The position numbers were made by a program, and so were the translations under genes. From NCBI GenBank assembly GCA_900553815.1, contig USEY01000013.1:1-57393 (forward strand): a stretch of 57,393 bases of DNA. Direction: 5' to 3'. The notes under the pieces are model-generated. The model saw only the letters and a program-made list of their open reading frames with translations. It was not told the DNA's origin and ran no database searches. Source of the stretch: an uncultured Bacteroides sp. GTDB lineage: Bacteria; Bacteroidota; Bacteroidia; Bacteroidales; Bacteroidaceae. Each line of letters begins with the position of its first letter. Within the stretch, counting starts at the first letter, position 1. Below are positions 15,813-25,831 of this stretch, one piece after another.

Positions 15813-17807
15813 ATGAAAGAGACAGAAAAGAACGAGGCAATCACCAGTTTGCCGGAAAATGCGTTCAGAGAACTGAAACCGGGAGAAGTGTACAATCCGC
15901 TCATGCGGCCCGACAAGGAGTATCCTGAAGTAAACCTGTGGTCTGTGCTTTGGGGTATCGGTATGGCCATACTCTTTTCGGCCGCAGCTGCCTATCTGGG
16001 CCTGAAAGTGGGTCAGGTATTTGAAGCCGCCATCCCCATTGCCATCATAGCCGTAGGCGTATCGAGCGCCGCCAAGCGCAAACACGCCTTGGGCGAGAAT
16101 GTCATCATCCAGTCCATCGGCGCCAGTTCGGGTGTCATCGTGGCAGGCGCAATCTTTACTCTGCCGGCCCTATACATCCTACAGGAAAGCTATCCCGCCG
16201 AAATACAGATTACCTTCATGCAGGTCTTTATCAGCTCATTGCTGGGAGGCGTACTGGGTATCCTGTTCCTCATTCCCTTCAGAAAATACTTTGTAAGCGA
16301 TATGCACGGCAAGTATCCTTTCCCTGAAGCTACCGCCACCACGCAAGTACTCGTATCAGGCGAAAAGGGTGGCAGCCAAGCCAAGCCGTTACTTTTTGCC
16401 GGTATCATCGGTGGTTTGTACGACTTTATTGTAGCTACCTTTGGCTGGTGGAACGAGAACTTTACCACCCGTGTTTGTGGTTGGGGAGAAATGTTGGCCG
16501 AGAAAGCCAAACTTGTATTCAAGGTAAACACGGGTGCCGCTGTTCTAGGACTCGGTTACATCGTAGGACTGAAATATGCCGCCATCATCTGTGCCGGTTC
16601 GCTGGCTGTATGGTGGATTATTATTCCCGGCATGTCACTTATTTGGGGCGACGCCATCCTGGCACAATGGAACCCTGAGATTACAACTACCGTAGGAAGC
16701 ATGTCGCCTGAAGAAATTTTCAGCAACTATGCCAAGAGCATTGGTATTGGTGGCATTGCCATGGCCGGTATCATCGGTATCATCAAGTCGTGGGGCATCA
16801 TCAAGAGTGCCGTAGGACTGGCAGCCAAAGAAATGGGAGGTAAAGGCAAAGAAAGCAAACAAACCATTCGTACCCAACGCGACCTTTCCATGAAAATCAT
16901 CACTATCGGCTCCATATTGACACTGATATTGGTCTTCATTTTCTTCTATTTCGACGTTATGCAAGGTAATCTGCTCCATACTGTAGTAGCCATTCTGCTG
17001 GTTGCAGGTATTGCCTTCCTGTTTACCACCGTAGCAGCCAATGCCATTGCCATCGTAGGTACCAACCCGGTATCGGGAATGACACTGATGACTTTGATTC
17101 TGGCCTCGGTAGTCATGGTAGCTGTAGGTTTGAATGGTCCTACAGGTATGGTGGCAGCCCTCATCATGGGTGGAGTGGTCTGCACGGCATTGTCCATGGC
17201 CGGCGGTTTCATCACCGACCTGAAGATTGGCTACTGGCTGGGAACAACTCCTGCCAAACAGGAGACATGGAAATTTCTGGGTACCATTGTATCGGCTGCC
17301 ACTGTGGGCGGTGTCATGATTATATTGAACAAGACTTACGGCTTCACCAGCGGCCAGCTGGCTGCTCCGCAAGCAACGGCCATGGCTGCTGTCATAAAGC
17401 CGCTGATGAGTGGTGTGGCTGCTCCCTGGCTGCTATATGGCATCGGCGCATTACTGGCTATCGTACTAACCTTGTGTAAAATTCCGGCACTTGCCTTTGC
17501 ATTGGGTATGTTTATTCCCCTGGAACTGAACATTCCTCTGCTGGTGGGAGGTGCTATCAATTGGTATGTCACTACCCGTTCCAAAGACGCCGCAGTCAAC
17601 GCTGCACGCGGAGAAAAAGGAACCCTGCTGGCATCCGGTTTCATTGCCGGTGGTGCATTGATGGGTGTGGTCAGTGCGGCCATGCGCTTCGGCGGCATTA
17701 ATCTGGTAAACGATGCCTGGTTACAGAACTCCCTGTCTGAAGTATTGGCATTGGGTGCATACGCCCTGCTGATTGTTTACTTCATCAAAGCTTCCATGAA
17801 GAAATAA
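15813..17807 (+). CDS. OPT-family oligopeptide transporter
   Basis: This is an inner-membrane importer of the oligopeptide transporter family. The 664 residues contain an N-terminal cytoplasmic tail and then many hydrophobic helices. OPT-type features include AAAAYLGLKVGQVFEAAIPIA near the start, GKYPFPEATAT in the first third, and glycine/proline-rich re-entrant segments such as NAIAIVGTNPVSGMT. Length and composition match the prokaryotic OPT group, which takes up short peptides by proton coupling. The next gene, an esterase, starts 31 bp downstream, and a DUF1460 amidase-like gene follows. The order suggests a loose operon concerned with peptide or cell-wall fragments, but that link is inference. 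Confidence 0.9.
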   Translation: MKETEKNEAITSLPENAFRELKPGEVYNPLMRPDKEYPEVNLWSVLWGIGMAILFSAAAAYLGLKVGQVFEAAIPIAIIAVGVSSAAKRKHALGENVIIQSIGASSGVIVAGAIFTLPALYILQESYPAEIQITFMQVFISSLLGGVLGILFLIPFRKYFVSDMHGKYPFPEATATTQVLVSGEKGGSQAKPLLFAGIIGGLYDFIVATFGWWNENFTTRVCGWGEMLAEKAKLVFKVNTGAAVLGLGYIVGLKYAAIICAGSLAVWWIIIPGMSLIWGDAILAQWNPEITTTVGSMSPEEIFSNYAKSIGIGGIAMAGIIGIIKSWGIIKSAVGLAAKEMGGKGKESKQTIRTQRDLSMKIITIGSILTLILVFIFFYFDVMQGNLLHTVVAILLVAGIAFLFTTVAANAIAIVGTNPVSGMTLMTLILASVVMVAVGLNGPTGMVAALIMGGVVCTALSMAGGFITDLKIGYWLGTTPAKQETWKFLGTIVSAATVGGVMIILNKTYGFTSGQLAAPQATAMAAVIKPLMSGVAAPWLLYGIGALLAIVLTLCKIPALAFALGMFIPLELNIPLLVGGAINWYVTTRSKDAAVNAARGEKGTLLASGFIAGGALMGVVSAAMRFGGINLVNDAWLQNSLSEVLALGAYALLIVYFIKASMKK

Positions 17808-17838
17808 ATCCACTTATAACACAATAGAAACTACTACC

Positions 17839-18705
17839 ATGAAAGTTATTTCATTTTTTATCGGATTATTCATATCAACTATAATTTTTGCACAACAACC
17901 TATCGAAATATCACTCTGGCCTAATGGCATGCCTAACAGCAACGGACTGACTGGCACCGAAGAGGACCTGGAAGGTGGACGAGTGGCCAATGTTGTAAAC
18001 CCTTCTATTGCCGTCTACCGGCCTGAGAAGTCCAACGGAATGGCCATCATCATGTGTCCCGGCGGCGGTTATGCACGCCTTGCCATGGGACATGAAGGAC
18101 ATGACATGGCTGCCTGGTTCACCACACAAGGCATCACCTATGTAGTTCTGAAATATCGCATGCCCAACGGACATTACGAAGTGCCCCTGTCTGATGCAGA
18201 GCAGGCTATCAGAATAGTACGCCAACATGCAGCTGAATGGAACATCAATCCCCATCGCATTGGCATCATGGGCGCTTCGGCCGGCGGACATCTGGCAGCT
18301 TCATTGGCAACTCTCTACAGTAGCCAGGAGACTAGACCCGATTTCCAGGTGTTATTCTATCCTGTCATCTCCATGAAGGAAGGAGTCACCCATGCAGGTT
18401 CAAGAGTCAACCTGATTGGTGAAAAGCCATCGGCCGAGCTGGAAAAGAAATACAGTCTGGAACAACAAGTCAATGCACAAACCCCACAGGCATTCATCAT
18501 GCTTTCTTCAGACGACGGTGCAGTGCCTCCTGCCAACAGTCTGGGCTATTATGAAGCTTTGCTCAAAAACCATGTACCGGCCACTCTGCACGCCTACCCC
18601 ATTGGTGGACACGGCTGGGGCTTCAGAGACAACTTTACCTACAAGCGCCAATGGACAGGCGAACTGGAGAAATGGCTGCGCGAAGGGGTTACATTTAATG
18701 AATAA
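17839..18705 (+). CDS. Exported alpha/beta-hydrolase, acetyl-xylan-esterase-like
   Basis: This is a secreted serine esterase. The signal peptide ends near residue 18-20 (IIFAQQ). The oxyanion motif CPGGGYA is at about 73-79, the nucleophile Ser147 in GASAGG, the acidic residue Asp224 or Asp225 in SSDDGAVPP, and His257 in GGHGWGF. This set is typical of BD-FAE/AxeA-type carbohydrate esterases of Bacteroidetes, which remove acetyl or feruloyl groups from polysaccharides. The 288-residue length is that of a single catalytic domain. It sits between the OPT transporter and the DUF1460 gene with short gaps of 31 and 36 bp, consistent with co-transcription. The true substrate is unknown. Confidence 0.85.
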   Translation: MKVISFFIGLFISTIIFAQQPIEISLWPNGMPNSNGLTGTEEDLEGGRVANVVNPSIAVYRPEKSNGMAIIMCPGGGYARLAMGHEGHDMAAWFTTQGITYVVLKYRMPNGHYEVPLSDAEQAIRIVRQHAAEWNINPHRIGIMGASAGGHLAASLATLYSSQETRPDFQVLFYPVISMKEGVTHAGSRVNLIGEKPSAELEKKYSLEQQVNAQTPQAFIMLSSDDGAVPPANSLGYYEALLKNHVPATLHAYPIGGHGWGFRDNFTYKRQWTGELEKWLREGVTFNE

Positions 18706-18741
18706 TACTCAATTAATCTATAACTAAAAACAACTGAAACA

Positions 18742-19521
18742 ATGAAAAAATTGTTATTAACGACCCTTGGGGCCACACTGTTCGCAATCAATATGATGGC
18801 GCAAGACGACGAAAACGCCATGCTTAACTACGGAATAAACTTCCTCGACGTTCCATACGTGGCGCATACACTGGAAGTAAACGACAACGAAGAGCTGGTA
18901 ATCAACTGTGATGAGGTGGACTGCACCACATTCGTGGAATACGTATTAGCCATGGCACTTTCGCCCACAGAAGACGGACAGATAGCCGAAGGTGACTTTG
19001 CAGAGAACCTGACCAAGATACGCTACCGGGACGGAAAGATAGACGGTTATCCTTCACGTCTGCACTACATTGCCGATTGGGTAAACAATGGCGTACGCAA
19101 TGGCTTTCTGGAAGACATCACAGCTATCAAGAGCCCTGACACACAGAAAGTAGAACTCTCATACATGAGCACGCATCCACAACTCTACAAACAATTGGCA
19201 AATTCACCTGCCAACGTAGAGCGTATGAAGGAAATAGAGAAAAGCCTGAACGGCAGCACTTTCCACTACCTGCCCAAAGAAAAGCTTACCAACGAAGGAC
19301 TTCTCTGGATAAAGAACGGTGACATCATTGCCATCACCACCAATACCCCGGGACTCGATGTAGCACACTTGGGAATTGCATTCTATGCCGATGGCAAATT
19401 GAGCCTGCTGCATGCCTCGTCTACTGAAAAAAAGGTTGTTGTTTCCAAGGTTTCTTTGGCACAAATGCTCAACAAGAACGATAAATGGACCGGCATACGC
19501 GTATTGAGAATGAAGAAATAA
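18742..19521 (+). CDS. DUF1460 protein, N-acetylmuramoyl-L-alanine-amidase-like
   Basis: This is an exported 259-residue protein with a signal peptide ending near residue 20 (NMMAQ). The DUF1460 fold is a papain-like NlpC/P60-related hydrolase. The probable nucleophile Cys61 is in EVDCTTFVEYV and the catalytic His is in GLDVAHLGIAFY. Solved relatives are described as cell-wall amidases or peptidases acting on muropeptides. Following an OPT peptide transporter and an esterase, it could release wall peptides for uptake, which is inference. The stop is 13 bp before a 24-bp tandem array, and a strong hairpin terminator follows at 19649-19689. Confidence 0.87.
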   Translation: MKKLLLTTLGATLFAINMMAQDDENAMLNYGINFLDVPYVAHTLEVNDNEELVINCDEVDCTTFVEYVLAMALSPTEDGQIAEGDFAENLTKIRYRDGKIDGYPSRLHYIADWVNNGVRNGFLEDITAIKSPDTQKVELSYMSTHPQLYKQLANSPANVERMKEIEKSLNGSTFHYLPKEKLTNEGLLWIKNGDIIAITTNTPGLDVAHLGIAFYADGKLSLLHASSTEKKVVVSKVSLAQMLNKNDKWTGIRVLRMKK

Positions 19522-19534
19522 GGCTCACTGAACA

Positions 19535-19640
19535 GTGAGAGTATCCTCGCACCAAGCGGTGAGAGCACCCTCGCACCGAGCGGTGAGAATACCCTCGCAC
19601 CGAAGAGTGAGAACACCCTCTCACCGAACAGTGAGAATCC
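19535..19640. repeat. Tandem array, 24-bp unit, about 4.4 copies
   Basis: Units start at 19535, 19559, 19583, 19607 and 19631 (partial), each opening with GTGAGA and containing CCTC.CACC. Each unit is self-complementary (GGTGAGAG against CTC.CACC). There are no spacers between units. The array directly follows the DUF1460 stop. Confidence 0.85.
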
Positions 19641-19648
19641 TTCCATAA

Positions 19649-19689
19649 AAAAGTAGGGAAGACCCGAAGCCTGGCTCTTCCCTACTTTT
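19649..19689. terminator. Bidirectional intrinsic terminator between convergent genes
   Basis: A perfect 14-bp stem (AAAAGTAGGGAAGA at 19649-19662 with its complement at 19676-19689) has A-rich and T-rich flanks. It serves the DUF1460 gene and the RND operon. Confidence 0.88.
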
Positions 19690-19740
19690 CTTTTTATGCT
19701 CTTCCTGCTAACTGTTGCAGATAGAGAATCCCTTTATAAA

Positions 19741-21138
19741 TTATTTCCAACCGCCTCCCAACGCTTTGTAGAGGTTGACCATGGTAATCTGCTTGTCACG
19801 CACGGCATAACTGAGGCTAAGCTGAGCATCAAAGTAAGTACGCTGGGCATCGAGCAAATCCATATAACCAATGGCACCGTTGACATATTGCAGCTGAGCC
19901 AGATCGAGGGTGGTCTTAGCCGACTGCTCCAAACGGAGACGTGTGTCGTATATTTCCTTTATCTTATTGAACTCGGCAATCGCATTGTAGGCATCCTTAA
20001 AAGCATTGAGCACTGCCTTTTCATAAGCATAGGTAGCACGCTCGTAGGCAGCTTTCTTGGCTTTCAGCATCGCACGATTCTTGCCCATGGCAAAAATGGG
20101 TTGAAGGATATTGGCTGTAAGCAAATGGTAAGGTGACTTTAATATATCGCTCAACTCACCACTTTCGCTACCTGCAGCTGCCGTCAGGGCTATACGAGGA
20201 AATAAATTGGTGAAAGCTACTCCAACGGAAGCATTGGCAGATATGAGTTCCTGCTCTGCCTGACGCACATCTGGCCTGCGTTCAAGCAATGCAGAAGGTA
20301 ACCCAACCGGTAAATTCTCGGGCAAAGGAACATCTGTAGACTGCTGAGCCCGTGTAATAGCATGTGGATACTCACCTGTCAAAAAAGCAAGTTCATTTTC
20401 CTTCAAGGTAATCTTACGCTCCAAATCAGGTACCAGTGTAACTGTTTTGGACAACTCTACCTGTGCCTGACGAAAAGGAATCTCAGAAATAAGTCCGCCT
20501 TCATAGCGTAAACGAACCAGATGAAGACTCTCTCGACGAGCTTCTACTGTCTGCTTTACAATAGCCAATTCATTATCGAGTGAAACCAACTCAAAATAGG
20601 CTTGTGCCACTTGAGCAATCAAACTCATCTGCAAAGCACGCTGATTCTCGATGGAACCCATAAAATCAGCTAAACTTTTATCGCGAGCCCAGCGCAGATT
20701 TCCCCACAAATCAAGTTCCCAGGAAGCAACTCCTTTCAAGTCAAACTGGTCACTATTTGACTTATGATTTCCACCATAGTTCTCCCGCTCACGTTCCAAA
20801 TAAACTTTAGCACCGATTTGTGGAAACATATTGGCAAAGTCAATGCGCTTCATGGCTGCCAATTCCTTGACGCGAGCCGCAGCCATCAGCATATCCTTGT
20901 TATAGGCCAGTGTCTTACGAATCAACCCCTGAAGCAAAGTATCAGGATAAAGCTGTTCCCAGGCATAATCGGCAATAGAAGTCGAATCAGCCATTGCAAG
21001 TGAATCTGCCTGAACTGAATCTTGTAAAGTAGCAGGCAAGTCAAGTTGAGGACGGGTATAGTGCTTGCCCAACTGACAACCACTAAATAAAAACATGGAA
21101 ACAAGCAACAGAACAATCCCTCTATTTCCTGACTTCAT
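19741..21138 (-). CDS. RND efflux outer-membrane lipoprotein (TolC/NodT type)
   Basis: This is the outer-membrane channel of a tripartite pump. I place the start at ATG 21138, because the protein then begins MKSGNRGIVLLL and reaches a lipobox FSGC after about 20 residues; the frame is open further upstream to 21234 but that extension would precede the signal peptide. The body shows the two related halves of the OEP fold (KELAAMKRIDFANMFPQIG near the start, LLDAQRTYFDAQLSLS near the end). GLPSALLERRPDVRQAEQEL is typical of NodT-family lipoproteins. It is last in the operon, about 180 bp after the pump gene; a small hairpin (21283-21300) lies in that gap. The drug or substrate is unknown. Confidence 0.9.
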   Translation of the reverse strand: MKSGNRGIVLLLVSMFLFSGCQLGKHYTRPQLDLPATLQDSVQADSLAMADSTSIADYAWEQLYPDTLLQGLIRKTLAYNKDMLMAAARVKELAAMKRIDFANMFPQIGAKVYLERERENYGGNHKSNSDQFDLKGVASWELDLWGNLRWARDKSLADFMGSIENQRALQMSLIAQVAQAYFELVSLDNELAIVKQTVEARRESLHLVRLRYEGGLISEIPFRQAQVELSKTVTLVPDLERKITLKENELAFLTGEYPHAITRAQQSTDVPLPENLPVGLPSALLERRPDVRQAEQELISANASVGVAFTNLFPRIALTAAAGSESGELSDILKSPYHLLTANILQPIFAMGKNRAMLKAKKAAYERATYAYEKAVLNAFKDAYNAIAEFNKIKEIYDTRLRLEQSAKTTLDLAQLQYVNGAIGYMDLLDAQRTYFDAQLSLSYAVRDKQITMVNLYKALGGGWK

Positions 21139-21282
21139 TCTCTGCATTCCACTCCGCCAAACCGAGGAAAAGCCAGAAGAAGCATTAAGAGACATTGTCT
21201 TGGTGGCATATAGTATATGTATCATAACATTCAAATCATTATATTTTATACAATTGTTGTCTCATATACTCTCCCCCATCCT

Positions 21283-21300
21283 CCTCTCAAAACTGAGAGG
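21283..21300. repeat. Small hairpin between pump and outer-membrane genes
   Basis: CCTCTCA (21283-21289) and TGAGAGG (21294-21300) pair around AAAC. No T-run follows on the coding strand, so it may stabilise or process the mRNA rather than end it. Confidence 0.45.
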
Positions 21301-21320
21301 CAGGAAGAGAGATAAATATA

Positions 21321-24300
21321 TTATTTCTTGAATGGACGGAAACTTGGCTTTTTAACTTTATTCTTCACCTTATATATCATCACAAAGAAGAAAGGAACAA
21401 GAACAATGCCCACCGTTACTGCCACAATCATACCAAAGAATACACCTGTACCGATAGCCTGACGGCTGGCAGAACCCGGACCCGAAGCGATGACCATAGG
21501 CAACATACCCAGAATGAAGGCCAAAGAAGTCATCAAGATAGGACGGAAACGGAGGTGGGCGGCATGCAGAGCGGCTTCCACAACATCCTTGCCGGCATCG
21601 GCTTCATCCTTGGCAAACTCCACAATAAGGATAGCATTCTTGGCGGCCAAACCGACAAGCATTACCAGACCTATCTGGAAATAAGTATCATTCTCAAGTC
21701 CGCAAAGCGAAACACCCATATAAGCACCCAGTGCAGCTACCGGCAAAGAAAGAAGTACCGCAATAGGAATACTCCAGCTCTCATAAAGGGCAGCCAGGAA
21801 GAGGAAGACAAACACAAACACAAGAGTCAAAATCAATCCGGTCTGTCCGCCTGCCTGTTTCTCTTGATAGGACAATCCACTCCACTCAATACCGATATTA
21901 TCGGGCAAATGTTCACGGGCTATCTGCTCTATGATTTCCATGGCCTGACCAGAGCTATAGCCCTGCGATGCAGTACCTCGGATAATGGCCGTGTTGAACA
22001 TATTGAAGCGTTTGATGCTACCCGGACCTGTTGTATACTCGGTAGTTCCCAAAGCTGTCAGAGGAATCATGGCACCGTCACTTCCTTTCACGAAGAAAAG
22101 GCTGATATTGTCGCGATGCTCACGATAAGGAGCCTCAGCCTGCAAGTATACACGGTAGATACGGTTGAACATGTTGAAGTCGTTCACATAAACAGAACCC
22201 GTATAAGCCTTCATCGTAGAAAAGACATCGGCCATAGGTACACCCAGCATCTTCACCTTATCGCGGTCTACATCGAAATAGAGTTGCGGTATTTCTGCCT
22301 GAAGTGAAGAAGAAAGACTGCTCAACTCCTTACGCTGGGATGCATAGTACATCAATGTATCGGCTGCCTGTACCAGATTCTCGTAAGAAGCCTCACCACG
22401 TGCTTCCAACTGCATTTCAAAACCACCCGATGTACCCAAACCTGGAATAACAGGAGGGGTAGAAAGATAGACCTTGCACTCAGGATACTGACTGAATTCA
22501 CGATTGACTTTACTCATGATTTCATCTATCGTAGTGTTGTCACGCTCTTTCCATTCTTTCAATATGACGGTTAATTGGCTACGCGCCTGGCTGGTACCAA
22601 CACGCGGACTGGTACCCGTTACGTTCTGCACATATTCCACTTCCGGCAATTTCATCAGATAATCAACCGCACGGTCGGTTACTGTACGGGTACGCTCCAA
22701 CGTTGTACCTTCAGGCAATTCAAGTTCTACCGTAAAGTATCCTTGGTCTTCCACCGGCAAGAAACTGGTAGGTATAAGGCGATAGAATATGAAGATTGCT
22801 ATCAGCACCATGCCAAAACCTGTTGTAACACGACGGGGATGTTTCAGAATACGCTTGATGTAGGACACATACTTGCCATTGCCCAAATCAAGCCAACGGT
22901 TTATAGTACGGAACACCCGGTTTTTCGGTTTATTGGGGTCAGTGGGTTTCAGAATGAGCGAACACATAACAGGACTCAAAGTCAAAGCCACAACCGTAGA
23001 CAACAATACAGATACCGCAATGGTCACACTAAACTGACGATAGAGCTGTCCTGTGATACCTGAAAGGAAGCTAACCGGTACGAATACGGCAGCCAGCACC
23101 AGTGAAGTGGCAATGATGGCACCTACCAGTCCTTCCATGGCCTTCTTTGTAGCTTCATAAGGACTAAGATGTTCTTCTTCCATAATGCGCTCCACATTCT
23201 CCACCACCACAATGGCATCGTCCACCACAATACCGATGGCAAGCACCAGTCCGAGCAACGTCAGCATGTTAAGCGAGAAACCAAAGATAAGCATGAACCC
23301 GAAGGTACCTATCAATGAAATAGGTACGGCTACCACCGGAATAATTGTGGCACGCCAGCTCTGCAACGAAAGATATACAACCACAATAACCAGGAACAAG
23401 GCTTCAAACAATGTCTTGTATACCTCGTGGATGGACTCTGAGATATAAGTGGTCATATCGAAAGGAAATTCATAAGACAAACCTTCGGGGAAGTTCTTGC
23501 TGATTTCCTTCATGGTCTTCTTCACATTCTCGGCCACCTCCATGGCATTGGCACCGGGCAGCATGTAAATACCCAGCACGGCAGCATTGCCGGCATTGAT
23601 ACCACTCTCTGTGTTGTACGACTGGGCTTCAAGCGAAACACGAGCCACATCGCGCAAACGGATAAGCGAACCATCGGGATTGGCACGAAGCACAATCTCT
23701 TCAAACTCTGCCGAGCTGGAAAGACGTCCTTGAGCTGTAATGGGAATAGTAATGTCAAGTCCCGTCACAGGTTGCTGTCCCAATACACCGGCAGCCGATT
23801 CACGGTTCTGATCTTTCAAAGCATTCTGCACATCCTGCACCGTAAGGCCGAAGTTGGCCAAGCGAGCCGGGTCTACCCAAATCTGCATGGCGTAATAACG
23901 GCTACCTATATTGGATACACGTCCTACACCAGGAATACGACGCAAAAGGTCGAGAACGTTGATAGTAGCAAAGTTACTCAGGTAGATTTCGTCAAACTTA
24001 GGGTCATCGGAAGTCAAGCAGAGAGTCATAAGCTGGCTGGCAGCCTGTTTCTCTATTTCAATACCATTCTGTACTACCTCGGCTGGCAAACGCGATTCGG
24101 CCAGTTTGATACGGTTCTGAATTTCTACGGCAGCCAAATCCGGGTCGGCCGAAATGTCAAAAGTAACCGTTGCAGAAAAGCCTCCCGAGTTGGAGCTGTT
24201 AGACTCCATATAAAGCATGCCCGGTGTACCGTTGAGTTCCTGCTCAATAGGTGTTGCCACAGCCTGCGACACGGTCAAAGCACTGGCACCCGGATAAGAG

Positions 24301-24443
24301 GCACTGATTTTCACCACCGGTGGAGTAATTTGCGGATACTGATCGATGGGAAGCATTGTCAAGCCAATGACGCCCACGATAACAATCAATATGGAGATGA
24401 CGGCCGAGAACACCGGCCTGTCTATGAAAAAGCTTACTTTCAT
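21321..24443 (-). CDS. RND efflux pump inner-membrane subunit (AcrB/HAE1 family)
   Basis: This is a proton-driven drug/detergent exporter. The 1040 residues have the standard duplicated layout: an N-terminal helix (FFIDRPVFSAVISILIVIVG), a first periplasmic loop with the PN/PC domains, helices carrying the proton-relay region GIVVDDAIVVVENVERI, a second large periplasmic loop, and a C-terminal helix bundle (LAAKNAILIVEFAKDEAD) ending in a basic tail. The length equals that of AcrB and is complete. It begins 25 bp after the adaptor stop. HAE1-type similarity suggests hydrophobic or amphiphilic substrates such as antibiotics or bile components; no assignment is possible beyond that. Confidence 0.95.
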   Translation of the reverse strand: MKVSFFIDRPVFSAVISILIVIVGVIGLTMLPIDQYPQITPPVVKISASYPGASALTVSQAVATPIEQELNGTPGMLYMESNSSNSGGFSATVTFDISADPDLAAVEIQNRIKLAESRLPAEVVQNGIEIEKQAASQLMTLCLTSDDPKFDEIYLSNFATINVLDLLRRIPGVGRVSNIGSRYYAMQIWVDPARLANFGLTVQDVQNALKDQNRESAAGVLGQQPVTGLDITIPITAQGRLSSSAEFEEIVLRANPDGSLIRLRDVARVSLEAQSYNTESGINAGNAAVLGIYMLPGANAMEVAENVKKTMKEISKNFPEGLSYEFPFDMTTYISESIHEVYKTLFEALFLVIVVVYLSLQSWRATIIPVVAVPISLIGTFGFMLIFGFSLNMLTLLGLVLAIGIVVDDAIVVVENVERIMEEEHLSPYEATKKAMEGLVGAIIATSLVLAAVFVPVSFLSGITGQLYRQFSVTIAVSVLLSTVVALTLSPVMCSLILKPTDPNKPKNRVFRTINRWLDLGNGKYVSYIKRILKHPRRVTTGFGMVLIAIFIFYRLIPTSFLPVEDQGYFTVELELPEGTTLERTRTVTDRAVDYLMKLPEVEYVQNVTGTSPRVGTSQARSQLTVILKEWKERDNTTIDEIMSKVNREFSQYPECKVYLSTPPVIPGLGTSGGFEMQLEARGEASYENLVQAADTLMYYASQRKELSSLSSSLQAEIPQLYFDVDRDKVKMLGVPMADVFSTMKAYTGSVYVNDFNMFNRIYRVYLQAEAPYREHRDNISLFFVKGSDGAMIPLTALGTTEYTTGPGSIKRFNMFNTAIIRGTASQGYSSGQAMEIIEQIAREHLPDNIGIEWSGLSYQEKQAGGQTGLILTLVFVFVFLFLAALYESWSIPIAVLLSLPVAALGAYMGVSLCGLENDTYFQIGLVMLVGLAAKNAILIVEFAKDEADAGKDVVEAALHAAHLRFRPILMTSLAFILGMLPMVIASGPGSASRQAIGTGVFFGMIVAVTVGIVLVPFFFVMIYKVKNKVKKPSFRPFKK

Positions 24444-24468
24444 CTTGTAATAAATCAGCGATTATCGA

Positions 24469-25662
24469 TTATTTTTCCTTAGTCGCGCTTTCTTCCTTGC
24501 GAGTAGCTTCTCCCACACGCACCTTAATGCCCGGAGTCAGTTTGTGATAGCCTTCGCTCACCACCATTTCGCCTGATTCCAAACCACGCTCAACCACTAC
24601 ATTGTTGCCAAACTCAGGACCGAGCTCAATGAAACGACGCTCAACAGTAGAGTCACGGCGCATTACGAATGCATAAGCACCACCCTTCTCAATGATAAGT
24701 GCTTTCTGTGGAATTACCGTGGCATTCTCGCGTACGTCAAGCAACAATCTTACCTTGGTAAACTGTCCGGGAAGCAATACCCGGTCAGGATTAGGCATTT
24801 CGGCACGAACAGAGAATGTACCGGTCTTGGGGTCTACCTGCGGTTCGGCAAAATCGACCAGACCTTTATAAGGATATACACTGTTATCGGGCAAGGTAAT
24901 AGTTACAGTAGGCTGCCAGGAACGGGTAGAATCCTTTTGCCCCAATGTAACATTGCGTTCCTTGCTTTTCAGATAGTCAAGGGCAGTCATGCTGAAGTCT
25001 ACCAATACCGTATCACTCTTAACCACCGTGGCAAGCAACGACTTACCGGCTGTACCAACCAATGTACCCAAATCGACATAACGTTCACTGATATGTCCGG
25101 ATATCGGAGAGCGAACCAACGTATAGCCCAACTCTTGTTCTGCCTGGTCAAGGTCAGCCTGGCTCATGCCTACACTTGCCACAGCCGTCTCGTAGGCTGC
25201 GATAGCATTATCCAAATCGAGCTGACTGGCAGCATTCTGCTCATACAATGGTCTGATACGTTCCAAATCACGTTCGGCCTTGCGAGTTGTAGCCGAATCT
25301 TTTTTCAATTGAGCACGAGCTTTATCAGCCTTTGCCCTATATTGCCGGGGGTCAATAACGAAAAGTACCTGATTCTTGGTCACGTATGTACCTTCAGCAA
25401 ACTCCATGCTTTCCAGAAAGCCTTCAACACGGGCACGCACTTCCACAAACTGCTGCGCCCTGATACGACCTACATAGTCACCATAGATTTCCACATTTTC
25501 CGTATGCGCCGGTTCAACAATTACAACCGGAGCTTCCGGAACTACTTTCTTAGGCCAAGTAAGGATGATATATATTGCAAGCAATACAGCCATGCAAGCA
25601 ATCATCATGACAATTCTATTCTTTCTCAGTCTTAATTCCCTCTTTGTAAAAAATAGTCTCAT
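24469..25662 (-). CDS. RND efflux periplasmic adaptor (AcrA/MexA type)
   Basis: This is the membrane-fusion protein that joins pump and outer-membrane channel. I choose ATG 25662 (MRLFFTKRELRL), followed at once by a membrane or signal helix (IVMMIACMAVLLAIYIILTW). A longer frame opens at a GTG at 25836, but the promoter element at 25707-25714 lies inside that extension, which makes it unlikely. The domains run in the usual order: lipoyl half (VEVRARVEGFLES), coiled-coil hairpin rich in Ala/Lys/Glu, second lipoyl half (YTLVRSPISGHISER), beta-barrel and membrane-proximal domain. There is no lipobox Cys, so it is anchored by the helix. It is first in the three-gene operon. Confidence 0.9.
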   Translation of the reverse strand: MRLFFTKRELRLRKNRIVMMIACMAVLLAIYIILTWPKKVVPEAPVVIVEPAHTENVEIYGDYVGRIRAQQFVEVRARVEGFLESMEFAEGTYVTKNQVLFVIDPRQYRAKADKARAQLKKDSATTRKAERDLERIRPLYEQNAASQLDLDNAIAAYETAVASVGMSQADLDQAEQELGYTLVRSPISGHISERYVDLGTLVGTAGKSLLATVVKSDTVLVDFSMTALDYLKSKERNVTLGQKDSTRSWQPTVTITLPDNSVYPYKGLVDFAEPQVDPKTGTFSVRAEMPNPDRVLLPGQFTKVRLLLDVRENATVIPQKALIIEKGGAYAFVMRRDSTVERRFIELGPEFGNNVVVERGLESGEMVVSEGYHKLTPGIKVRVGEATRKEESATKEK

Positions 25663-25706
25663 GTTTGTTTGTTTAAAATTAACCAGTTTTCCCGCTTTTA
25701 TGAGTG

Positions 25707-25714
25707 CAAAGATA
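25707..25714 (-). promoter_or_regulatory. -7 element of the RND operon
   Basis: TATCTTTG on the reverse strand lies 45 bp before the chosen adaptor start. No clear TTG is found at -33, which fits a regulated promoter. Confidence 0.55.
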
Positions 25715-25831
25715 ATACCATTTTCTGAAATACATTCATTTACGGACGTAACAATCACATTTCCAACGAAAAACCTTTTTTCTTTCATACCTAGACACTT
25801 GATTTGTCTACATGCTTGTTTGTAGAAACGC

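Noticed and set aside
19383..19646. Reverse 87-codon frame encoding an apparent 8-residue FSPLGARV repeat
   Set aside because: The peptide repeat is only the translation of the 24-bp array and the frame continues antisense to the DUF1460 gene.
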